NCBI GenBank assembly: GCA_023055425.1
Contig: JALGPY010000003.1
Coordinates: 75,119,491-75,183,490 of the forward strand
From: Linanthus parryae
Lineage: Eukaryota > Streptophyta > Magnoliopsida > Ericales > Polemoniaceae
Direction of reading: 5' to 3'
Length of the DNA stretch: 64,000 nucleotides
The position numbers were made by a program, and so were the translations under genes. Below the pieces are notes generated by a model, which saw only the letters and a list, made by a program, of their open reading frames with translations, ran no database searches and was not told the DNA's origin. How positions within the stretch are numbered: the first letter of the stretch is position 1; every line of letters begins with the position of its first letter. Shown here one piece after another: positions 51,423 to 63,047 of the stretch.

Positions 51423-54400
51423 ATGGCCAAGACAAAAGGATCCAAACCCATTAAAGAGGCCGAAGAAATACCTGATCTTCCCCAGACCTTGTGGCGAAAA
51501 GCCCCTTATTTGGGTGGAAAATATTTCTATCATGCTAGGGTTAGGGTGAAGAATCTACTGACTCCTGTTTCCTCCAGAGAATTGCGAACATTCACCCCGC
51601 CTGTCAATGCAGCCATGCTAGAGTTAATCGACTCCAAGGATGTGATTAGGTTAGGAGTTGAAAATGGGTTTTCCCCCATACTGCAATTTCTACCCAGGCG
51701 TTTGTCCAAAAATTGGACTTCATGGATGAGTGGATCGACCATGTACTGACCCACCATGCCATCGTATTGAACAATGCTGGTATTTATTTCGCAGTTCGTG
51801 CTATGAAGGGTGCTGCCGTGAAGTTGGATCCGTCCATGCTTCTAAACCTTCTTTCTCGCTATTCATGTGCGACTCATACCTTCCACTTTTCTGAGTTCGA
51901 GGCTGCTCCCACTTTGGAGGATGTGCACATGTTGTATGATCTTTCTCCCATTGGTGCGGTGGATCCTCTGAGCCCTTTGAGGACTGATCCAGAACTTGCT
52001 CTATACAAGCAGATGGAGGAATGCCTGTCCGAGGTAAAGAAAATCTCTACTCGGTGGACATCTGCGAAAGTTCTTCCCGACTGGCAGCTTGTTGATCCAT
52101 CTGCGAAGAACACATGGGGCAAATGGGTGCAATACTTCTTTCGCGACTATGCGAGTAGTAGTATCACCAAGAAACTTCTGGACCAGAACCCAAAGGCGAA
52201 AAATTATGTAAATGGGAAGGGGTACCATTTAACCTTGTGCGGCTTCCTCTGTGCCTGGTTGTCAAGGTACCTGATCGATTGTCACCCTCATGACGGGGTT
52301 TTTATCATGTCCTCCATCTTGTTGTGAAGTTGGCCCTCGGCCAGAGAGTCGCACTTGGGCCTTTGGTCTTGGACACTCTATATCACAGATTGGACCAATT
52401 AGTAGTGGCGATCAAGGACTCTCGCAGTCGTCTTAATGTGCTGACTTATGTTAACATCGCATTCCTGACTATGTGGGTTTTTGAGCGATGGCCCTCCTAT
52501 GCTCCTGTTCCTTCTAGGCCCAACAAGTGGTGTGTACCAGGTGCGGAGGATGAACTTTCCAGTGGGAGAGCTGCTCGTTGTTTTAGAACCAATCCTCCCA
52601 AGTGCACCTGGAGCCTGATATGCGATGACCGAAGCAAGTTTACGGCTAGGCCCTATTCCACGCGTATTGAGAATGTGTGATGGTTCCCGAAGCTGTATCC
52701 CGCCAAATCTCTTGCTTTTTCAGAAGAGCTCCTTTTTGAAGGTCATGAGCGCTTTCATGAGCGCTATCGCGAATTCTTCTGCTGGTGTTTAAGGGTTTCT
52801 CTCCCTGCTCTTGCTGAGTATGTTCTTGAGCTTACTCCCAGGTATGAAAGGATCACAGTCGACATTGATCCAACTCGCGTTTCTCCCCAGTTTGGCTTTG
52901 ATGCAGTGGCGTCCTCCGTGTGGCCTAGATCAATCGTGAGAGGCTGCTACAAGCGAATGTTGTCTGGTGAGTGCCAAACGATCTTCAGGAGCAACTTGCC
53001 CTTCGTTCAACCTTCAGGTGGCTGTGTAGGTCGCTTCTCCGAAAATTCGGTTGCTTACTGGACTACTCAACAGGCCAGGTTCGAGACGCAGTCGGCTCCT
53101 CAGCCCAGCAGAGCTCCTATAATCAAGAGGAATTCCTTCCCATTCCGTCCTAATTGCAGCTTGGATGACTCACAGTATGGCTGCTACTCCTTGTTGGATC
53201 TTGACAATCACTTGTGCACATCCACCATTCTTGATGAGAAGATGGCCGCGGTTAGGGATGGTGCTTCACATGTTATCAAATACAGCGAAGATTTTGCCAA
53301 GGTAAACAATTTCTTCTGTGCGTGTTAAACTCCTTTCCTTTGATGCACCGAAACTTATACTCCATTTTCTGTTTTAGTGCTATCTGAGGAGGTTTGCATC
53401 TGGAGAGCGCTCCAAGTCGCTGATCAATACTATTGTTGCTGCGAGAAGGCAGGGCGAGAAATTCTGCTAACAATGGGAATGTCTCCACCAGTAGAGGCTC
53501 GGATTCGCGAGGTGATAGATGCATTTGCTGACTCGCTGATAGATAATACCCCGGCTCCGTCTCCTCCCAGGGATGCTCCTTCCTCTCCAGCAGATGTTGC
53601 CCCGAGGGCGAAGAGACAAAAGTAGAAGGGTATTGCAATCTCCTCTCCTCCTAAGAGTGCTCCAGCTTCATCTCCTGTGAAGTCTCTTGATTCTAAGGAA
53701 AAAGGCAAAGGTCGCATGCCAAGCAAAGGAAGGAAAGAGCTCGAAGTTGAGACTTTTGCTCCTTTTGGTCAGGAGGAAGAGGAGGATGAGAGGAGAGAAG
53801 TGAGAGGAAGAGATGATGATGAAGAAGAAAGAGTCGAAAGTGAAGAAGAAGAAGAAGAAAGAGGTGAGATACAAGAAGAAGATTTGAAAGGTATCTCAAA
53901 CTTATTTTCTTTGTACTTTAGCTTTTACAATAGTTGTTGAACAGTTTGTTCTTTCACAGATGATGATACAGAAACCATCAGCGGCCTCTTGGCCAAGAAA
54001 AAGAAGAAAACCAAGGGTTCTCACTCTGGCGCTTCCAGCGAAGCCATAGACGCAGATATCCTTGATGAGTCTGAAAGAACGGCTGTAGAAGCCGCAGAGA
54101 GAAGAATGAAGCGAGAAGAAGATGAGATTGAGCTCATAAAGAGGAGAAGTTTAGAAGAACAGCATGTTGATGACTTTGCGGAGCAAGTTGATGATGTAGA
54201 TGCGACTGCTTTGGAGCAAGCTCAAGCCGACTTTGAGGAACTCGCATGTGGCAAACAAGGTGAGATTTTTAACCTTGCTGTATCTTACCAAGAAGTGATT
54301 ACTGGTGCGTTAAAGCATGGCTTATCAAAAGCTGATATTCGCCGATGGCTAGTAAGCAAGTGTGGTGAACCCTCAGGTAATCATTCAAGTAATGTTTGTA

Positions 54401-55751
54401 AACCAGGCTTAGTAACCCAATCATCATTGTAATGAGTTTCTTTGCACCCCAGGTCACTCTCACCTTAAAGATGTGCTTAATGAAGATACCCTAGTAGGAT
54501 ATGGTGTCGCATCTTTAACATATGATGAAGGTGCTGTGATCCCACCTAAGTGTGGGGATGCTCGCTTTTGATCTATTAAAATAACAAAACGCTGTGTGAT
54601 ACAAGTTACCTCACTATTTTCTGTCTTGTATCGCAGGCGATGCTGAAGAGGATGTGCCGGAACAGAGAGGTCAACCCCCTGCATCTTATGCTCCAGAGCG
54701 AAGCCCTTACGTTGAGAAGCCTGTTGCAGCTACTGAGTACGCAGGCGAGCCTTTGGAGGACATCATTGAGGTGTTTGATGATATCGAAGTTGACACCGTG
54801 CTAAGAGAGGAAGATGCCGATGCTGCAGTTGAGGAAATGGAAACAGATGGTGCTGGAGATGAAGTTCATGAAAATGAACAAGTCATGGAAGACACAGCAT
54901 TGCATGCAAATGTTGATGTCTAGATGAATGCTCCCGAGCCACAAGAGCCCCTCGCAGCCGAAGAAGTTCCTAGTCGAGTAGCAGCTACTAATGTTGCCAT
55001 TCCTTCAACAGAGGTAGAGCTTCCAGAGGTTCCCCAAGCATGGAGTTTTTGGAGCTCGCAAGTTGGAGCTGCTGTCGTGCCTGTTGCGGCCTATAATCTT
55101 CCCGCCAACTATGAAGAGCTCGAACTCGCGGCTGATAGACGAGAAATGGAGCGAGGACAGACTTCAGCTTTTCCAGCAATGCGCATTCCCTCCTTGCGTG
55201 AAATCCTTGAAGGGACAGGTATGTTACCGTTTTTTGCATTCTACACCCTTATTTAAAAGCTTTCATGCTCTAAGCTTGAATCAAATTTGTCAGGATTGAA
55301 GCAAGCTGATGTGGACTGGCTGATTCAGATGCGCCTCTCATACCCCTGGTCGTTCGCGAGATCTCTAAAGATAGAGCCGTATGACAGGAGGATTTTCTTG
55401 ACCGAAGCCATCTGGATTCTGGAGCAACTGTCTATAGCCACTCCTGCGACCATTTCTCCTCATAGTGCACAACTGCTTTTTAGCACATGCCAAGGGCTTC
55501 AAGCTAAAGTTCAAGGCAAGCTGGGCTTCGGGTATCTCCTCAACAGAATCACCCAAATTCGTGCAGCTGTGAATTTGAAACGCGGCTTCCACAACCTCGC
55601 ATCTGAGAGACGAAAGGTAGAGGAACAAAGGCAGAATGCTGAAGAAGCTGTCAACCTCTTTCATGCGATGAATGCTAAGTACGAACAGCTGAAGCGAGAA
55701 GTGGACCAAGTAAGAGAGGCATCACTCTCGTTTTCCCAGAAAACCCTTTGA
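51423..55751 (+). pseudogene. Antisense spliced PMD gene inside the Tat element (decayed)
   Basis: The start is ATG 51423 (MAKTKGSKPIKEAEEIPDLP). The exons are 51423-53301, 53378-53890, 53960-54376, 54453-54530, 54637-55218 and 55294-55751. All five introns (69-106 bp) are GT-AG; the first is phase 0 and the other four phase 1. The first exon is a plant mobile domain: DFMDEWIDHVL, AGIYFAVRAMKG, LCGFLCAWLSRYLID, TYVNIAFLTMWVFERW, FFCWCLRVSLPAL, and the closing DPTRVSPQFGFD. Then follow Pro/Ser-rich, very acidic (Asp/Glu runs near 53775-53875) and Lys-rich linkers, and a C-terminal coiled coil (near 55600-55730). Damage: frameshifts near 51680, 52318 and 53470, and stops at 52678-52680, 53623-53625 and 54921-54923. 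PMD extra ORFs are known in Tat elements. The function is unknown; DNA-transposon ancestry is proposed. Confidence 0.8.
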
Positions 55752-56777
55752 TCAAGGATTTATTTTAGAAACAAAAATATTTGTTTGAAACAAAATATTA
55801 TTGTAATCCTAGTGCTTCTCCCCCCCCTTTTTTTTATCTGGATCTCTATGTCCCGTTTTGCCCTTTTGGGGATTTGCACGAATGTTTTGATGCGTATCAA
55901 TTATGACGTCACATAGCGACGTACCTGCCTTGATTTTCGCGCTAATGATTTATTAGATAAGCACTATTTCCTTGGGAAGCCCATCCTTACTATGACCTTC
56001 CGTCATTAATTAGGGCGTGCCACCGAATCGTCATAGCCTTTAGTAGGGTAATTGAATTTTACCTCTTTTGAGACGTAAGTAATTGATTCTTACCCGTTTT
56101 CCAAGCTTTGTTGACTCAGCTGGGGAACTGAAGAGTCTCCCCAAGGTCTATATAAACCCTGCCTCTTGCTGCTTGGGTTCTTCATCCCAAAATGTGGCTT
56201 GCCATGAGTCCTTACGACTGCTGGCTTCAATGCTTTTTTTTGTTGATTCATGGAAACTTCAAGTTGTGAAATCTGAGTTTGTGCCTTGTGCCATAGAAAT
56301 AGCTCCCAAGATCTTTTTTATAAAGCTTAGTGATCTTTATTCCACTTTGAAGAAGATATACATAATATCTCATGTTTGTACGAAGATTCTTCTTCATCTA
56401 TCATGTTTGCAGGTCGTATCTCCGGCTGCCCTCCGGCGAGGTGCAGTTCCATACTGACCTTTTTACCAACTCGTAATGAATGGAGTGTTTCTACTCTAGC
56501 TTTCCTGGAGGAGAACTATTTGCCTCCACGTTCTTGAACTAGGGGTAACGAGCCATGTCGCTCGTCTCCGTGGACAATAAGCTTTCTGCCCCAGGAGCTG
56601 TTCTCCACTTGTTCTTCACCGCCGCATCCGCCTGGACATGGGGTTCATCTGGCACATATCTTGGGCAGAAGACCAGTCAAGAGCCTTGTTCATATCTAGG
56701 ACCTCGACGCTAGCGTCGCATAGCTTTTTGTTAGCAGTTGTAGGCCGTTCATTTTATAGTAGGAATTTTCTTACTAT
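55752..56777. other. Non-coding spacer between the antisense gene and the Tat tandem repeats
   Basis: No frame is convincing. On the plus strand it forms the 3' flank of the PMD gene, with a T-rich run at about 55821-55838. On the minus strand it belongs to the long 3' region of the Tat element. Confidence 0.5.
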
Positions 56778-56943
56778 GAGCTTTTGCTTGTAAAGCGCTA
56801 TCTAGAAAGATAAATCGTAAGTCATTTTGACTATTAGTGAAACGTGCTTTAGCTCAGTATGAACTTTCGCTTGTAAGCTATTATCTAGACAGATAAATTG
56901 TAAGTCATTTTGACTGTTAATGAAATGCACTTTAGTATTTGTT
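56778..56943 (-). repeat. Two-unit 83-bp tandem repeat in the Tat 3' region
   Basis: Units start at 56778 and 56861, share 'gtaagtcattttgact' and variants of 'gctatctagaaagataaat', and differ at about one base in eight. The 'tatctag-agata' core is also the core of the next array. Confidence 0.7.
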
Positions 56944-57108
56944 GTTCTTGTTTGATACAACAAATTGTAATATCGCATGCGTGCTGGCTATAAAACAAGT
57001 TATGTTTCTTTTCGCCTTTTGCATTTGGATGTTCGCCTGAATAATTCTTTATTTCAAGCTTGATAAATTTCTCATTCGCACAGGGCGTTGTTACTATAGC
57101 TTGCTATC

Positions 57109-57490
57109 TAAGCAGATAGGCTTACAGATCAGTTAAGATCACTTCTGTCATCTCGACATATGGGCTTTGGATCGCATGGGATCGTGTATTATGGCTGCTA
57201 TCTAGGCAGATAGGCTTTTGGCTCAGTTAAGATCATATATCATGGCTGCTATCTAGGAAGATAGGCTTTTAGATCACTTAAGATCGCATTTGAACTCTGC
57301 TGCTATCTCGGCAGATAGGCTTTGGATCGCATAGTATCATACATTATGGTTGCTATCTAGGCATATAGGCTTTTAGATCATTTAAGATCGTTTTTGAACA
57401 TTGCTTCTATCGCGACAGATAGGCTTTGGATCGCATAAGATCGCGTATTACGGCTGCTATCTTGGCAGATAGGCTTTTGTTGTAAATAAA
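57109..57490 (-). repeat. Seven-unit minisatellite in the Tat 3' region (50/54-bp alternation)
   Basis: Units built on GCTGCTATCTAGGCAGATAG start at about 57109, 57194, 57245, 57299, 57349, 57403 and 57453. From 57245 the spacings alternate 54, 50, 54, 50, giving a 104-bp higher-order unit: one half ends in 'tttagatca-ttaagatcg', the other in 'ggatcgcat-agatcg'. Tat/Ogre elements are known for tandem repeats in their 3' untranslated region. Confidence 0.85.
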
Positions 57491-57538
57491 CAGAGAAGTA
57501 AATAGATGATAAGAGACGATTAAGGTAATAAAATTCTT

Positions 57539-57643
57539 CTCATATGGGAGAATTCTTTTATTACAAGCACCCTCATATGGGAGAGGCGAAATTACAAATC
57601 CCTCATATGGGAGAGGCAAGATTATGAGTCCCTCATATGGGAG
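57539..57643 (-). repeat. Four copies of CTCATATGGGAG near the pol 3' end
   Basis: Copies at 57539, 57572, 57602 and 57632, about 30 bp apart, each with the palindrome CATATG inside. The minus-strand frame through them reads repeated LPYEG, but this is probably fortuitous. Confidence 0.8.
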
Positions 57644-57719
57644 GAAACAGCGCATGAATCTATCACAGTAGACATACTTTTCAATAGACATCTGAATCCG
57701 ATGTATGTAAAGAGAGAGT

Positions 57720-60700
57720 TTAAGGACAATGCTTTTTAATCCAGCGCATATTGACTAAGCTTGGGGTTGTGGCAGTCCCATGAAGCCTCTGCATTTTGCA
57801 GTAACCACTGTCAAAGACTTCTTTAACTTCGAATTGTCCTTCCCAGTTAGCTGCAAACTTTGGGTGAGCTGCCTCCCGCATGCAATGATCTGAAGCGCGC
57901 AAAACCAGGTCCCCAATCGCGAAATCTCGATGTTGGACTGTTTTGTTGTATGCGCGAGCGATCCTTTCCTTGTACCGCTTGTTAGCCCGCTTAGCTTGCT
58001 CTCGCTTCTCCTCCAACAAGATCAAGTCGTGGTCACGTTGATTGTCGTATAACGCATGAAAAGCCAATCTCGCAGATTTGACTTTCACCTCCGCCGGTAC
58101 AACGACTTCAGCTCCATAGCATAAAAGGAACAGGGAGACTCCTGTGGGAGTCCTCGGCGAAGTTCGATATGCCCACAATGCTATGTTCAAAGAATCAGCC
58201 CATCGCTTGTGATATTCTGCGACCATCTTGCTCAAAATTCTTAGTAGTGTCTTGTTGGTTGCTTCTACTTGACCATTCCCTTTCGGATAATAAGGAGTGG
58301 AACAGACCTGCCTTATGTTGTACTCTGCTAGTTTCGCGGCTACTTGTCGATTTACAAAGGGCGTGCCATTATCCGAAAGGATTGTGTTGGGGATTCCGAA
58401 CTTGCATATGATGTTTTCTTGAACGAAATTCACCACTGCGAGCGCATTAGCTGTCTTGAGCGGTATTGCCTCCACCCACTTAGTAAACAACTCAGTTGTA
58501 GTTAGAATGAATTGGTTCCCATGTGAGGCCGGTCGAATGGGGCCGAAAAAATCTAGAGCCCAAGTGTGGAATGGCCATGGCGTCCCCAATGCATGCAGGT
58601 CTACGGAAGGGGCATGTACGAGGTTGCCCTTGAATTGACATTCCTGGCATCTCCTTACTTTGGTGCGACAATCTGCCTCCATCGTTGGCCAAAAATAGCC
58701 AACTTTGAGGAGCTGTCTGCATAGCTTCGCGCCCCCTTGATGCTCTACTTGATGAGATAGATCTATCACCTCTTGCGCTTCTTTGTTATCTAGGCACCGA
58801 AGTAGATTACCTTCATGACCCCTTCGCCATAGTATGTTTTCTTGTACCACATATCGGGCTGCCTTTCTTTTAAGTTTCTCGGCTTCTTTCCTTTGCTCAG
58901 GCTCGATTCCTTCTGTGAGGAAGTCGAAGAGTGGCTTTCTCCAGTCCGTGTCATCATTGACCAAAGCGATTGTCAGGGAATCCTTGATCAATGCGTAACT
59001 TTCATAATTCCCTTGAATTATCGCCGTAGCCGTTGTCATATCGGGCCAATGAATCCCATATCTTTGGGCTTTCCGATAGATTGACACCTCACTTTCTCCG
59101 CAAGTGTGCTGGTGAATCTTTTCTAATAACGCTTGTCCTTCCTGCTGCGAGACGCATCGCATGAGTATTCCTCCTGGGCCTTTGTAGTAGAGGGCGTTAT
59201 CATGTATGCAGTACCCCTTAGTGGATGCCCAGTTTTCTTTGCTCGTTCCTTCGGCTATTGCGTGCAATATCGGTTTTCTCCAGTCTGCATCATCCATGGA
59301 CTCGTCCTCGCATGCGTCCTCCGTCAATGCCGGTACATTCAGACTTCGATTGAGATTCTCACAGGGCAGTTGTACGCACTAACTTTGGATCCCAAAGTAG
59401 CTAAAGCGTCAGCGTACCGATTATCTGCTCTAGGTGTGTGTTCGTACCTAACATCGCAGAATTGTTGTACCAGCTTCTGCACCAAAGTCCGATAGGGTAA
59501 CAGATTCACCTCTTTCAATCCGTATTCCCCCGAAGCTTGTTTGACGATTAACTTGGAATCCCCCATAACTGTCAGATTGCTTACTTCCAATGCCCTGGCC
59601 GCACGGAGACCTGCGATATGAGCCTCATACTCCGCTTCATTGTTGGTCACTGGGAAGTCAAGTTTTGTGGACATTTGGATGACCTCTCCATCTGGTTTAG
59701 TCAAAACGATTCCAATTCTTCCACCTTTCCTTGTGGACCATCCATCAAAATGAAGTGTCCAGTAAGGTAACTCGACTGCATAGATCTCGGGTCCCTCTAG
59801 TTCCTCCTCGATCATGGGATCATAGCTGTTATCCGGAAACTGTGCCAGAAGATCCGCCACTGCTTGCGATTTGATTGCTCGTGGTCGAACACACGTGATG
59901 TCGTATTGGGAAATGGTCATATACCACTTTGCCAATCTTCCTCCGGGAGAGGTGTGAGTCAAGAGATACCGTATGGGGTCACTCTTTGTAACCACCACAA
60001 CTTTGTGCGAGGCGAAATAGTGCTTCAAATTTTCGATGACGAAAAATAAGGCAATACAATGGCGTTCGATATCTGTGTACCTTGATTCAGCCGGTTGCAC
60101 TATGCGAGAAATATAGTAAATCGGCCTTTCTTGCCCTTCATGTTCTTGAGCCAAAAGCGCCCCTATAGACTTCTTTGTCGACGTCAGGTACAACAGAAGC
60201 GGCGATCCAATCTGCAGTGCGATCATTAATCTTGACGACGTCAGCAGATCCTTTAGCTTCCCGAACACAACCTCATGTTCCTCTGTCCAATTGTACACAA
60301 CATTCTTCTTGAGAAGATCGCTAAAGCAGAAGGTTATTTCGGCGATTGCTGGGATGAATCTCCGCAGGTAAGATAATTTCCCCAGAAATGTCTTCAGAGT
60401 ACTTTGATTGTGTGGCACCGTCATGCTTGTGATAGCTGATACCTTCGCGGGGTCAGGCTCGATGCCCTGGCGATGTATTACGCATCCCAAGAACTTCCCT
60501 GAAGTCACTCCGAATGCGCACTTCATGGGGTTCATCTTTAGCTGGAAACTCCTGCATATTTCAAATACTTTACGCAGGTCCCCCAAATGGTCTGTTTCCT
60601 CTTTGGACTTGACAACTAAATCATCAACATAGAATTCCACTTCCTGGTGCATCATGTCGTGGAATAGAGCCATCATTTCTCGCTGATAGGTCGCGCCTGC

Positions 60701-61604
60701 GTTCTTGAGCCCGAATGGCATAACCGTGTAATTAAAGACTCCCACCGGCGTGATGAACGCGGTTTTCCGTGCATCCTCAGGGTCCATTTTGATTTGGTTG
60801 TACCCACTGAAACCGTCCATGAAGCTGAACATTCGATGACCCGCGGTAGAATCAATGAGCAAGTCGATGTTGGGTAACGGAAAATCATCCTTGGGGCAGA
60901 AACGGTTAAGATCTCTGAAATCTACACAAATGCGAAGCTGCCCATTCTTCTTCACCACAGGAACAATGTTAGCCAACCATGTGGGATGATGGTTCGGCTC
61001 GATGAACCTAGCATTCAGCAGCTTGACGATTTCTTGCTTGATTTTCACATTTATCTCCGGCCTGAAGCTTCTCGTGCTTTGCTTTACTGGTTTAGATCCT
61101 GGGATAACATCTAACCTGTGCATAGTGATGCTCGTGTCCAAACCAGGCATTCCATCGTATTCCCAGGAAAATACATCTTTGTACTCAGTCAGCAGCTCTA
61201 GCAACCTCGCCTCTTCATCGCTTGTGAGGTCTGCGCTCAAAAAGACGGGTCTCTTCTTTTTTTCTCCTGGGCTTAGGAACACTTCCTTCAGATCCTGCTT
61301 CTGAGGTTTCGGCTTATCCTCCATGCATTCAGGAACTTCTTTAAGCTTTTCCTCTGAAACCTCTAATGTTGGTTTGACCTGCTCAACTTGATTGATTTGC
61401 CCAGAGATATCCCCATGTTCGAATGGGGGTACCCCCGCACACCTTCATATGCGGTAAAATTTCTTTCCATTGGAGTAGAAACTTTCTATCTCCTTGCCTG
61501 CGAGATCATGTTTCATCACTCTCTTCAGAGTGTACACGTTCTTTCTTTGATAGGCGACCCGCGGTGTCTCTTCGTGTGTGGACAACTTTTCCTTAGCATC
61601 CTCC
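57720..61604 (-). pseudogene. Tat-type Ty3/gypsy pol: RT, RNase H, extra RNase H, integrase (5' end cut off)
   Basis: On the minus strand, the frame from ATG 61324 to 59339 (661 aa) holds RT (ICVDFRDLNRFCPKDDFPLP; catalytic FYVDD near residue 233) and the usual RNase H. It also holds a second, archaeal-like RNase H (LHFDGWSTRKGGRIG, NNEAEYEAHIAGL, MGDSKLIVKQ), the hallmark of the Tat lineage. After one single-base frameshift at about 59340, integrase runs to 57720: a His/Cys finger (HQVEHQGG to CQECQ), then D in WALDFFGP, D in LSDNGTPF and E in GNGQVEATN. Upstream of 61324 the frame continues to a TGA at 61445-61447, beyond which KRVMKHDLAGKEIESFYSNG is readable. The Angela insertion at 61605 then cuts it off. 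Gag and protease are outside the window. The lesions visible here are that frameshift, perhaps the TGA, and the insertion. Confidence 0.9.
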
Positions 61605-63033
61605 TGTAGGGTTTTGATTCATGGATCGCGCAAACGGAAGCATAATCAAACAAACAACCATGCAAAACCCTCCAAGGATCACAAGTCTAGATGCATAACG
61701 ATAGTGAAGGTAAGAAATCATAAACACACCTTTGGGTTCTCCTTGATGACTTCAAACGCGAATAGTGTCACGTTCTCTATAGTTGATCCACGCCTAGAGT
61801 TGCTCCTAGATCTCCCTAACTCCTTGGTGCTAGCCCGGAATGAGAGGAGGGTGAAGGAATCACGCAAAACGAGACAAAAGAGGGGCTCGGCCCTCTTTTT
61901 GGCCGACGGGGTGAGGGGGCGGCGGCAAGGGTCGGGTTCGGCCCTTGTTGCTTGCTCTCTCTCTCTCCTTGTTCTCTCCCACTCTTGTTATGATCTCTAA
62001 AGAGCATAAGTTATGAGGAAGGAAGGAAGGAGGGTCCTTTATATAGTCCAACAACTCCTTGTTAACTACCTAAAGGACTTATTCTAGTCCAACTAGAATT
62101 CAATTTAGTCCCTTCCTTGCAAATTAGTCCCTACTAAGTTTGCAAGGGTTTGCAAAGTGATCCTTCTAATTAATTAATCCAATTAATTAATTCCAAATCT
62201 AGTACAACTCTATATAGCGTGTGACCCCATAGGTTCTATCTAGTTGGTAGCAACTATTTGCTAATATGGAGCGGTTTCTAGCAAAACATCCATTCTAGCC
62301 AACTAATAGAATAGTCATCTAGACAACCTTGTACAAGTAATTGTCTCATCCCTTTGCCTCCATATCCGGATAGGACACGAGACATACAAGTCACACTCGT
62401 ATATCCAATCCCTAGTTTCTCGATCCATGGAATAGCCTTATTCGTGCAAATAACATCAATATCCCATATTGATTTATTAGAGTCTGGCTAGACATTCTAT
62501 AAGCACTATCCTTCGAGTGGCCTAGGATATTTGCTCCCGTTATGTGGGAGGGGCAAATCCTCTCTACGTCCACTACGATCTCTAAGCTTGCTTCTCATTG
62601 TATCCAGTACACGCCTTTATAACTACCCAGTTACGGTGTAGCGTTTAACGCTACCAAGATCACAATGATCCACAACTAGAATATCTAGTGACTTCAAGTC
62701 TAAGGATGACAATACCATTGTACCCGAGAAGCACTTGTGACTTAACATAACATGTATGTAGCCTTCTCGGTGATGGGTCAATCCAGTGCAACATTCCGTA
62801 ATGCACACCTATGTGTTGGATCGTGATATCTCCATATCAATCCAACCCCATACTAGTCTATAGATGATTGTCCCATTAATCATTATACTTGACTAGGGAT
62901 ATTTAAGATAAACAACACGATTGTGAATCTAAGGACTTCATTATATTAAATATCCAATAAATAATAAATGAATTTTCTAGCCATATACAAATTCATACTA
63001 AACTAGATTGCCTCTAGGGCATCTATTCCAACA
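61605..63033 (-). repeat. 3' LTR of Angela-type element C (1429 bp)
   Basis: Reverse complement of LTR A with identical end points (minus strand TGTTGGAATAG to CCCTACA) and identical length. It is inserted in Tat pol. Confidence 0.92.
62037..62045 (-). promoter_or_regulatory. TATA box of LTR C
   Basis: TATATAAAG on the minus strand, at the same place as in LTR A. Confidence 0.6.
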
Positions 63034-63046
63034 GTCTCCCACTTGC
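63034..63046 (-). other. Polypurine tract of element C
   Basis: On the minus strand GCAAGTGGGAGAC lies directly before the LTR, identical to element A. Confidence 0.75.
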
Positions 63047-63047
63047 A

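Noticed and set aside
54260..54292. A sixth intron in the antisense PMD gene (GTGAGATTTT to TTACCAAG)
   Set aside because: At 33 bp it is too short for a plant intron, and the frame reads through it.
57539..57643. Regularly spaced identical 12-mers that could suggest a CRISPR array
   Set aside because: The repeats are too short, only four, with related spacers, in a plant retrotransposon 3' region.
57720..61604. Possible endogenous pararetrovirus, because of RT plus RNase H
   Set aside because: Integrase follows RNase H, and an archaeal-like second RNase H lies between. That is the Tat Gypsy order; no movement or coat protein is present.
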